The position numbers and the translations under genes are program-made. Below are positions 1 to 5,979 of a DNA stretch of 11,003 nucleotides, piece after piece. The stretch is from contig USKN01000046.1 in assembly GCA_900555295.1 (NCBI GenBank), positions 1 through 11,003 on the forward strand, in the 5' to 3' direction. The notes beneath the pieces were generated by a model. It did not search any database, was not told where the DNA came from, and worked only from the letters and a program-made list of their open reading frames with translations. Position 1 is the first letter of the stretch. Every line of letters starts with the position of its first letter. This stretch comes from an uncultured Eubacteriales bacterium. GTDB taxonomy: Bacteria > Bacillota > Clostridia > UMGS1810.

Positions 1-140
1 TATTTTTTGTGTTTTGTAACATATTCGTAAACATTAATCATAGGTATATTTATTTCACCTATGCCCGCCAAAGACGATATTGTAAAAACATTGACACGCG
101 CAATGCTGTATAACGTTGCAAGACCGTTGATTTTAATCAT
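1..140 (-). other. Short open reading frame running off the left edge, unrecognised
   Basis: The minus strand is open from an ATG at 138-140 to the window edge (46 full codons, no stop). It reads MIKINGLATLYSIARV at its start and has a GGAG about 13 bases upstream. The first codons lie in DNA that, on the other strand, encodes the transposase remnant, so this start is probably fortuitous. The rest could be a gene fragment cut by the insertion sequence. I recognise no family. A frame this short stays open by chance fairly often in AT-rich DNA, so confidence is low. Confidence 0.2.
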
Positions 141-490
141 AATTACGCTGTTTCTCCAAATCTTCTTAAAAGAGATTTCACGGCTGACAAGACAAATCAG
201 AAATGGGTTGGTGATATTACATACATTCCCACAGATGAAGGCTGGCTATATGCTGCAATAGTGAAGGATTTATACCTTAAGAAAATCGTCAGCTTCTTCA
301 AACAGTATTGCAACTTCTTTCTCACCCTGAAGCTTGTGTTCTTTGTTATCACAGAACAACTTATCACAGTTTTGATGAGCTTAAAGAAGCTATTGTAAAA
401 TATATAAAATACTACAACGAAAAAAGAATTAAAGAAAAACTTGGGTGGATGAGTTAAGTGCAATACAGGCTCAATGCCTTGGCTGCATAA
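120..490 (+). pseudogene. IS3-family (IS150-like) transposase remnant
   Basis: From 120 the plus strand encodes the approach to an IS3-family OrfB catalytic core: NHNYAVSPNLL, then NQKWVGDITYIPTDEGWLY, which carries the first catalytic Asp (GDITYI). Similarity continues to DLYLKKIV, near 276. It then jumps to the far C-terminal part, so roughly 60 or more residues with the second catalytic Asp, and probably the Glu region, are gone. The C-terminal part is in another frame (FDELKEAIVKYIKYYNEKRI near 374-433), followed by KLGWMS, an in-frame TAA where these proteins normally have Pro, then VQYRLNALAA and a stop at 488-490. An internal deletion, a frameshift and a nonsense codon make it non-functional. 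The N-terminal half of OrfB and all of OrfA are absent. Family assignment is firm; subgroup is inferred from the core and end sequence. Confidence 0.85.
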
Positions 491-493
491 AAA

Positions 494-524
494 TAGCGTA
501 GCAGTCATAAAAACTACTACGCTA
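494..524 (-). terminator. Hairpin with U-tract on the minus strand
   Basis: TAGCGTAG (494-501) and CTACGCTA (517-524) form an 8-bp stem. A further 3 bp (AGT/ACT) can form beyond one mismatch. Read on the minus strand the stem is followed by TTTTTAT, the layout of an intrinsic terminator; on the plus strand there is no T-run directly after the stem. It is the first convincing terminator after the small sortase stop at 681, so it may end pilus-operon transcripts although it belongs to the IS remnant. Confidence 0.5.
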
Positions 525-530
525 TAAAAA

Positions 531-556
531 GTCTAACTTTTTTTGGGGGCGGCTCA
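531..556 (+). repeat. Right terminal inverted repeat of the IS3-family remnant
   Basis: The segment begins GTCTAACTTT, has a T-run then five Gs, and ends GGCTCA. It resembles the right ends of IS150-type elements, which close with CA. The partner left repeat is not in the window, so pairing cannot be shown. Confidence 0.5.
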
Positions 557-616
557 GTTTCCATGTGTCTACTTTTATTTGATAAATTCACTAAGTCTGC
601 GGTTATTACCGTATAT

Positions 617-656
617 CAAGATATGCAAAGCGGCGACTATTCAAATAGGTATCTTG
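617..656. repeat. Nested inverted repeat downstream of the small sortase
   Basis: CAAGATA (617-623) and TATCTTG (650-656) are perfect 7-base inverted repeats. Inside them CTATT (637-641) and AATAG (644-648) form a second small inverted repeat. No U-tract follows on either strand, so this is not a standard intrinsic terminator. The rest of the 557-680 gap shows nothing else I can support. Confidence 0.25.
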
Positions 657-680
657 CTTATACAAAACGCCTTTTGCTTG

Positions 681-1268
681 TTAAAACTGCTTCATGCAAC
701 GCACAACAATACGCTTTTGTCCGCCGTAGGTGCATGTAAAAAGCGTTAAATCGCTGTCGGACGCAGTTAATTTATCCAGTTCATTTTTATTCAAAAGCTC
801 CATTGCGGTAACGCTGTACAGATACAGTTTTCCGTTCACATCCATAAACTGCACCTCGTCACCTACATCGGCATTTTTTAAATTTCCAAAATGCCTGCTG
901 TAATTGTGTGCCAGTATAATCAATCGCCCGTCCTCTACCGTTCCGCTGTATCGGCACGCAGATTTTCTGAGATTTTCATAGCTCCACTCTGCTGCTACCG
1001 GCACTTCAATTTCCAGTGCCGGAACGGATACAACTCCCACGATATTGATGCCGTCTGCAAGCCGTGTCGGCATGGTTCCGTCTGTCGCGTCAGCCGGAAC
1101 ATCTATGTCCTCTAACATGGTGTTCTCCAAGCTGCTCAGAATTTTGGCTGTTTCTTTAGCGGCGCGGTAAGAGGTTATTTCGTTAAACGCAAAAAGCAGG
1201 ACAGCCGAAAAAATAAAAGCAATGCCGATTATGATTAAAATAATCGCGGTTTTCTTTGATTTCTTCAT
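681..1268 (-). CDS. Small sortase, last gene of the pilus cluster
   Basis: This 195-residue transpeptidase has a short basic N-terminus (MKKSKKT), one membrane helix at about 8-28, and an extracellular sortase domain from about 75 to the end. The catalytic residues are visible: His121 in LAHNYSRHFGNL, Cys179 in TLFTCT, and Arg186 seven residues later in QKRIVVRC. It has no C-terminal membrane helix, unlike the class C enzyme upstream. The single N-terminal anchor and the LxTCT motif fit the wall-anchoring sortases (class A, B or D types); I cannot fix the class by eye. The start is the ATG at 1266-1268, since AGGAGG sits 7 bases before it and the ATG overlaps the preceding gene's stop as ATGA. 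Longer in-frame versions would need a TTG inside that gene. The coupling suggests it serves that IPQTG-bearing pilin or anchors the finished pilus to peptidoglycan. Confidence 0.88.
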   Translation of the reverse strand: MKKSKKTAIILIIIGIAFIFSAVLLFAFNEITSYRAAKETAKILSSLENTMLEDIDVPADATDGTMPTRLADGINIVGVVSVPALEIEVPVAAEWSYENLRKSACRYSGTVEDGRLIILAHNYSRHFGNLKNADVGDEVQFMDVNGKLYLYSVTAMELLNKNELDKLTASDSDLTLFTCTYGGQKRIVVRCMKQF

Positions 1269-3178
1269 GACCTTTTCCTCCTGTTTTCGGACAGAAGAGC
1301 CAATCCGCATAACAAAAACACAATGCCTAAACCTGCTAAAACAGGCACAGGCCAATTAAGGCTGCCTGTCTGCGGAATAGAAACTGTTTCTTCGTAAAAG
1401 CCATCGGAAGCCGAGGAGTTGGTGTTATCTGTTGAAGGCACAAAGGGCTCGGGCGGTGTACCCGGATTTGTTTCACCCTCCGTATATGTGTTTGTAACAA
1501 CGAAAACGCTGCCCACCGTATAATGGGCTGTGTAGCCTAAAACGGCATCCTCCGTAATACTGTAGGCTCCGTCTGTTGGGACATCGGTAAAAGTGCCCTT
1601 CCAACCGTCGTATGCCGAAAGAGTAAGAGAGCGGTAAAGGCTTCCGTCTCTTATCAGATGCACCGTTATACTTTGCGGTCTTTCCCCTGCCGCATTTTCG
1701 CTGTCGTTCCACATTTTATATACGGGAATGTCCGTAAGTGTAGGGTTGGTAGGCTCCGGCTGTTCATTTTTGGGCGTGTCTGTCGGATAGGTGTTTGTAA
1801 TCACATACCCATCTGCGGCATTGCCGCTGTATGAAACGGTGTATTTGCCGTCTGTTTCTTCATATATGCTGTACCATGCGTCTTTCGGTACATCTGAAAA
1901 TTCAAACTGCCAGCCGTTTTGTGCAGAAAGCATGGCAGACCTGAATGTTTTGCCGTCTTTTATCAGTTGCACCGTAATTTGGTTCGGCCGCATTCCGTTC
2001 GCATTATCCCGGTCGTCCCAAACTTTTTTCACGGAAATTCCGATTGTTGACGGATCAACGGGCTCAAGCGGCGGTTCATCCGTACCCTCGCCTAAGGTGT
2101 TTGTAATGGCATAAACATTGCCGTATGTTCTGGAATAGGATGTATAATAACCCTCCGCTGAAATTTCTTTCACCGTGTACTTTGCATTGGGCAGATTATC
2201 AAAACGGTAATTCCAGTTATTTGAACTGTTTAGCTGTGCCGTTTTATAAACCGTGCCGTTTTGAATAAGCTGTACGGTCACGCTGTTTGGTCGCAGACCT
2301 TTTTTGTTGTTGTCGTCCTCCCACTTTTTTATAACGAAAACAGATTCGCCGTCCGGAAGTGGGGGATTTTGTGCCTGATGCCGGTTTGTAATCACAAATC
2401 CGCTTGACGCGTTTCCGGTATATGATGCGGTATAACCTGCAACTGCATCTTCTTCAACGGTATACGCATTTTCCGTTCCAGAAAGTCCGGAAAAGGTATA
2501 TTTCCAGCCGTTTTCCGCACTAAGCGTTGCCGTTTTATACTTTTTACCACTACGCAGTAGGCTAACGCCCACGCTTTTCGGGCGAATACCGTCAGCGTTA
2601 TCCGAATCATCCCAAATTTTTGTAACAGAAACGGAAAAGGTTTTATCACCCCCGCCGCCGGAGCTACCGTTATCCCGCTCGGTTTTCACATTGGATAAAA
2701 CATTATAAATCGGACTGCCTCCAATGGTTTTGCCCGGAATATAAACAAGGTAGGGCGGTATGGTTTTAAATCCCGAAACCACCTTAGTCTGGGCAACCAG
2801 ATAGATGCCGTGGGTTAACCTGCTGAAATTCGCATTTCCGTGTACATCTGTTTCCGTCTTTGTACCGCTTATGCCCTTTTCAGACGCATAAGCAAACAAT
2901 GCGGCTGCAGCTCTGTTTTTCTTGTCCGCAGTGGAAAGGTCATTTACCAAAATACCGGACCCATCAAATGCCTCTGTTAAAACATAGGAAGTCCCTGAAA
3001 GGTTGGCGACTTTAAAAACAGACATTTCAACGCCTGCAATGCCCTGCCCGTTATCCTTGCGTGTGTATTTAATTGTAAGACTTCCTGTCCCTTCCGAATA
3101 TACATCTGAAATTCCGAATAGCATCAAAAGGAGCAGAACCGTCAGCACAAGCGAAACCGTCTTTTTCATAATTTGCAT
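1265..3178 (-). CDS. Ancillary/basal pilin with four Cna_B domains and an IPQTG anchor
   Basis: This is a 637-residue secreted, wall-anchored protein. A signal peptide covers about residues 4-29. An N-terminal pilin-like domain (about 30-165) contains GIAGVEMSVFKV. A Gly-rich linker (170-178) precedes four Cna_B-type domains at about 182-266, 279-361, 381-463 and 484-565, separated by Pro-rich linkers. The C-terminus has IPQTG (601-605), a membrane segment (about 608-629) and the basic tail ENRRKRS, a complete sorting signal with Ile for Leu. Each Cna_B copy keeps the Lys, Glu and Asn of intramolecular isopeptide bonds, so the stalk should be rigid and protease-resistant. It follows the class C sortase by 37 bp and overlaps the next sortase by 4 bp. 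The first ATG (3178) lies only about 4 bases from AAAGG and the second (3169) about 13, so the start is uncertain by three codons. A role as base or side subunit is inferred from gene order. Confidence 0.85.
   Translation of the reverse strand: MQIMKKTVSLVLTVLLLLMLFGISDVYSEGTGSLTIKYTRKDNGQGIAGVEMSVFKVANLSGTSYVLTEAFDGSGILVNDLSTADKKNRAAAALFAYASEKGISGTKTETDVHGNANFSRLTHGIYLVAQTKVVSGFKTIPPYLVYIPGKTIGGSPIYNVLSNVKTERDNGSSGGGGDKTFSVSVTKIWDDSDNADGIRPKSVGVSLLRSGKKYKTATLSAENGWKYTFSGLSGTENAYTVEEDAVAGYTASYTGNASSGFVITNRHQAQNPPLPDGESVFVIKKWEDDNNKKGLRPNSVTVQLIQNGTVYKTAQLNSSNNWNYRFDNLPNAKYTVKEISAEGYYTSYSRTYGNVYAITNTLGEGTDEPPLEPVDPSTIGISVKKVWDDRDNANGMRPNQITVQLIKDGKTFRSAMLSAQNGWQFEFSDVPKDAWYSIYEETDGKYTVSYSGNAADGYVITNTYPTDTPKNEQPEPTNPTLTDIPVYKMWNDSENAAGERPQSITVHLIRDGSLYRSLTLSAYDGWKGTFTDVPTDGAYSITEDAVLGYTAHYTVGSVFVVTNTYTEGETNPGTPPEPFVPSTDNTNSSASDGFYEETVSIPQTGSLNWPVPVLAGLGIVFLLCGLALLSENRRKRS
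1484..2635 (-). repeat. Four divergent Cna_B domain repeats within the ancillary pilin
   Basis: Four units of about 250 bp (2381-2635, 2096-2344, 1790-2038 and 1484-1729) each begin with a K-x-W-[DEN]-D-x-[DN]-N motif followed by G-x-RP, and end in a VITN or ITN motif. Candidate isopeptide residues by unit are K187/E243/N265, K284/E338/N360, K385/E440/N462 and K488/E543/N563. The units have diverged at sequence level, so they are not a recent tandem amplification. Confidence 0.8.
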
Positions 3179-3215
3179 GATACCTTTCTTGTTCCCGTTT
3201 TTTCTTGTTTAAAAC

Positions 3216-4049
3216 TTACTTATTTTCTTTGTTCAAAAATTTCTTACGCAAAATGTATGCAATACATATAACCAGTATTGCTGCTAAAATGCCTGAAATA
3301 TACAGCATCAGAATTCTGTTGTTCTTTTTCTTTGTTTCGGCAACCTGCTGCTCTTCAACCTGCGGAATATACGCCGTTCTTTTTCCGCGCACAAGCAAGC
3401 GATGCGTATTGATTCCGTATGGCGTGCAGGTAACAAGCGTTACATAATCTTTGTCTTTAAAAATCCGCAAATCCGTGGTGTCCTCGGGAAGCACAATCTT
3501 TATCTGATCCACCTCGTAAGCTAACGTTTCGTCCGGTCCGTGAATATAAAACTGATCGCCGATTTTTAAACTGTCAATATTCGTAAACAGCTTTGCGGAG
3601 GGCAGTCCTCTGTGTGCCGTTATAACAGAATGGGTGCTGTCACCGCCGATGGGAAACGAGCTTCCCGGCAGATGCCCTGCGCTTTTTTGCAAAACGTCAT
3701 CGCCGCAGCCGTGCCGAATGGGCAGGTTGATGTCGCACACAGGAATACTGATATACGCCATAACATCTTCGCTTATGTTTAAAATGCTCCAGTAATCCGG
3801 GCTTGCGGAAGAAGATGCGGCATTTTGCTTAATCGAAACTTCCGCAATGCGCGCATTATATTCTCTTGCTGCATTTTTCATTTCGTCAATCTGTTCCTTG
3901 GTCATTTTTTCGGCTTTATCCCGATAATCCTGAATAACCCCCACCTGATTTCTCTGGTGAAGATAATTGCTTATGCTGGGATATAGCATAATGGAAAGCC
4001 CTGCCAAAAATATGACGGAACACAGAATAATTTTCTTTATGTTGTTCAT
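3216..4049 (-). CDS. Class C pilus-assembly sortase
   Basis: This 277-residue membrane transpeptidase is of the type that polymerises pilins by joining the sorting-signal Thr to a pilin-motif Lys of the next subunit. It has an N-terminal helix (about 5-23), a charged linker with coiled-coil character (about 35-70), the catalytic barrel (about 90-225) and a second helix near the C-terminus (246-267) with a basic tail; the two-helix layout marks class C. Catalytic residues are His146 (TAHRGLP), Cys208 (TLVTCTPYGINTHR) and Arg217. The usual DP[WF] lid motif upstream of the barrel is missing; the stretch is short and Ser/Ala-rich (NAASSSASPDYW). The ATG at 4047-4049 is chosen because AGGTG lies 6 bases before it; a longer GTG-initiated version would begin inside that binding site. 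It lies just beyond a terminator-like hairpin after the backbone gene. Confidence 0.92.
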   Translation of the reverse strand: MNNIKKIILCSVIFLAGLSIMLYPSISNYLHQRNQVGVIQDYRDKAEKMTKEQIDEMKNAAREYNARIAEVSIKQNAASSSASPDYWSILNISEDVMAYISIPVCDINLPIRHGCGDDVLQKSAGHLPGSSFPIGGDSTHSVITAHRGLPSAKLFTNIDSLKIGDQFYIHGPDETLAYEVDQIKIVLPEDTTDLRIFKDKDYVTLVTCTPYGINTHRLLVRGKRTAYIPQVEEQQVAETKKKNNRILMLYISGILAAILVICIAYILRKKFLNKENK

Positions 4050-4063
4050 TGATAGCACCTAAA

Positions 4064-4102
4064 CAAAAATCCGTTGTAATTTAGCTTACAAACGGATTTT
4101 TG
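4064..4102 (-). terminator. Terminator-like hairpin between backbone pilin and class C sortase
   Basis: Two arms of 16 and 17 bases (4064-4079 and 4086-4102) pair along their whole length with a single bulged A and a 6-base loop. The arms run from CAAAAATCCG to CGGATTTTTG, so on the minus strand the stem ends in a U-run followed by GTTT. It is the strongest hairpin in the cluster. It should end most pilin transcripts and let a fraction read through to the sortase, whose ribosome binding site begins about 3 bases beyond it. Confidence 0.8.
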
Positions 4103-4122
4103 CAATTATACAATGGTTTGGT

Positions 4123-5880
4123 TTAACGGCTTTCTTTTTTCTTTGCAAACAGGAAGTAAGCTGCACCTGCCATGAGCAAAAGTCCGATAGCTGTGAAAAG
4201 AATGGTACCCATACCACCGGTTACAGGCAAGTTGATACCGGAATCGTTTTCAATAAATTCAGCTTGGCGGGTTGTATCGAAATGAAGAGAGCCGTCTGCT
4301 GCATAGTCAGCTGCCAAAGGCTTAACTGCAATTTCAAATAATTCGGACGGAACATTATAGCCCACAGGAGCAACGGTTTCCTTGAAATAGTAATTTTGTT
4401 CATTCAAACCGTATATGTTCATCTTACCTATATTTGAAGGATCATCCGAAACTGTAATATAGGTTGTAATATCCGTTCCGTCTGTTATTTCATCCGTTGT
4501 TGCAACTCTGTAGTGCTTATTGCCGTCGCCTACTGATGCAGATATATCAATAAATTGTATTACATTTGTTGAATTGTTAGCGTCTGCCTGCGTTCTGTAT
4601 ACCTGGAAAACCGCTCCTTCAAGATGATTTGAAGTATTGCCTTTTTCTACTTTTGTAACGTCAAGCTCAAGGGTGTATACCTTCGCGTCTGCAGAGGTAT
4701 ATGCTGTTGAAGCTGATTTGTTTGAATATGTAAGCTTAGCTGTGTTGTTATTGCCCGGACCGTAGGTGGTGTCACCTACAGTTGATTTAGCTCCTTCGAT
4801 AAGTGCATTTTCGTTAAGCGTTGCATCATAAGTTATCTTTAAATATGTATAATTTCCGTTGATGTTGTTTGCATAATAGCCGTTATCCAATGTAATTGTA
4901 AATTTGTTATTGACTATATCCTTATTATATGCCCCTGCATCCATATCAATATATGTACCGGTTACTTTGTCGGCATCTGTAGTGTATTGAACCTTAATAG
5001 TATCGGATTTCAGAGTAAGTGCATTTGTATCAGCGACTTTTACCGGGTCAGGTGTATCCTCTATCGTATATGTAATACCGCTGTTTACAATATCCGCGCC
5101 GTAGGTAGGAAGCTCGGCAATAATCTCGTATGAAACGGTATCGCCGATATTGGTGATTGTTTCATCTTTGTAAGTATCACCGTCACCTGTTCCCTTTACC
5201 TGCTTGGTAATGCTGATTGTATCATCCTTGGGTTTAACGGTGTAGCTTTTGAGCCAAGTGCCGCCTGTTGTTTGCTGCATGGGCAGGCAGGCGAGTACCG
5301 GTGCAGATGCGATATACCCATCGACAGGTGCGCCGGTCTGAAGTATTGCATAGAAGCCGAATTCTGTCGTAATTTGTGCTTTTCCGGAAACAACTTCACT
5401 GGATAATTCTGTAGTAAAGTCTCTACCGCTATATTTAACAAATTTGTCAACTATTGAACTGCTCTTTTTTGAATTTTCATTAATGCTATTTATTGCTTTT
5501 TTTATGTCGTCTATTGTTGCAATTCCGGTGAATGAGGAGTTAACTGATTTTACATATTGATTCCAGAACTCCTGTGCATCGCCTGTGGTTGGAATAGATA
5601 CCTTAAGCATATTGGTTGTATTGTCTCTTTCAATATTTAAAAGCTTATATGCCGTAAATATAGCACCTGTACCACCGGTTTGAAGTTGAATGTTAATTTC
5701 TCCTTCAGTATCTGTGCCGGTTGATGGAGTTGAGTCAATAATTGTCATAAGAGAGTTTATTGTGCCGTTTAATGCATAGGCGGGTTCTTCCGCTGTGATT
5801 ACCGTCGGCAGAGCATACAGACAGAATGCCAGTGCCATAACAAGGGCAAGTGTTTTCTTGATTTTCTTGAATTTTAACAT
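4123..5880 (-). CDS. Backbone (major) pilin, LPVTG-anchored
   Basis: This 585-residue secreted pilin is the probable shaft subunit. A signal peptide covers about residues 1-30, with basic MLKFKKIKK before the hydrophobic core. The N-terminal domain runs to about 208. A pilin motif at 209-218 (WLKSYTVKPK) matches WxxxVxVYPK with two differences and places the linking Lys at 218. A central domain of the fimbrial isopeptide D2 type spans about 222-399, and a SpaA/Cna_B-type domain about 404-547. The E-box is 497-508 (YYFKETVAPVGY, Glu501). LPVTG (551-555), a hydrophobic helix and KKKESR complete the sorting signal. The start at 5880 is supported by AAAGGAG 8 bases upstream. It sits between the tip gene and the sortase hairpin, the usual backbone position. 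The 99-bp gap upstream shows no terminator, so it probably shares the tip gene's transcript, although a weak internal promoter cannot be excluded. Confidence 0.92.
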   Translation of the reverse strand: MLKFKKIKKTLALVMALAFCLYALPTVITAEEPAYALNGTINSLMTIIDSTPSTGTDTEGEINIQLQTGGTGAIFTAYKLLNIERDNTTNMLKVSIPTTGDAQEFWNQYVKSVNSSFTGIATIDDIKKAINSINENSKKSSSIVDKFVKYSGRDFTTELSSEVVSGKAQITTEFGFYAILQTGAPVDGYIASAPVLACLPMQQTTGGTWLKSYTVKPKDDTISITKQVKGTGDGDTYKDETITNIGDTVSYEIIAELPTYGADIVNSGITYTIEDTPDPVKVADTNALTLKSDTIKVQYTTDADKVTGTYIDMDAGAYNKDIVNNKFTITLDNGYYANNINGNYTYLKITYDATLNENALIEGAKSTVGDTTYGPGNNNTAKLTYSNKSASTAYTSADAKVYTLELDVTKVEKGNTSNHLEGAVFQVYRTQADANNSTNVIQFIDISASVGDGNKHYRVATTDEITDGTDITTYITVSDDPSNIGKMNIYGLNEQNYYFKETVAPVGYNVPSELFEIAVKPLAADYAADGSLHFDTTRQAEFIENDSGINLPVTGGMGTILFTAIGLLLMAGAAYFLFAKKKESR

Positions 5881-5979
5881 TTTAAAATCTCCTTTGTGTT
5901 TATTTGTTTATATAATTTTAGGCTGTCGACTTAATTATTTTCGTGCATAGTTTTTTCTGTTTTTCAATAGAATTTGCGC

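Larger units (their letters stand above)
120..556 (+). mobile_element. Right end of a degenerate IS3-family insertion sequence
   Basis: The element keeps its transposase C-terminus and right terminal repeat but has lost its left end and most of its coding region. The right end should lie at 555-556: the terminal sequence starts GTCTAACTTT at 531, continues through a T-run and G-run, and finishes GGCTCA, matching the ...CA-3' ends of IS150-group elements. The left boundary at about 120 is only where transposase similarity fades. It sits beyond the 3' end of the pilus cluster. It may be an old insertion at the cluster edge, or may have helped the cluster move; the sequence does not decide. Confidence 0.7.

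Noticed and set aside
61..261. A 66-codon plus-strand frame at the left edge
   Set aside because: Its second half overlaps the recognisable transposase core in another frame, and it has no ribosome binding site.
563..739. A 58-codon plus-strand frame from an ATG at 563
   Set aside because: It has no ribosome binding site (the upstream bases belong to the IS end), overlaps the conserved C-terminus of the small sortase, and resembles nothing I know.
4056..4058. GTG as start of the class C sortase
   Set aside because: This GTG is the tail of the AGGTG ribosome binding site; the ATG at 4047-4049 has proper spacing.
4105..4110. TATAAT just after the backbone pilin stop (minus strand)
   Set aside because: No acceptable -35 box lies 16-18 bases upstream, and any transcript would enter the terminator hairpin at once.
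5881..5979. Separate promoter or terminator between tip and backbone genes
   Set aside because: TTGAAA and AT-rich -10-like stretches exist, but no pair has good spacing, and no hairpin is visible.
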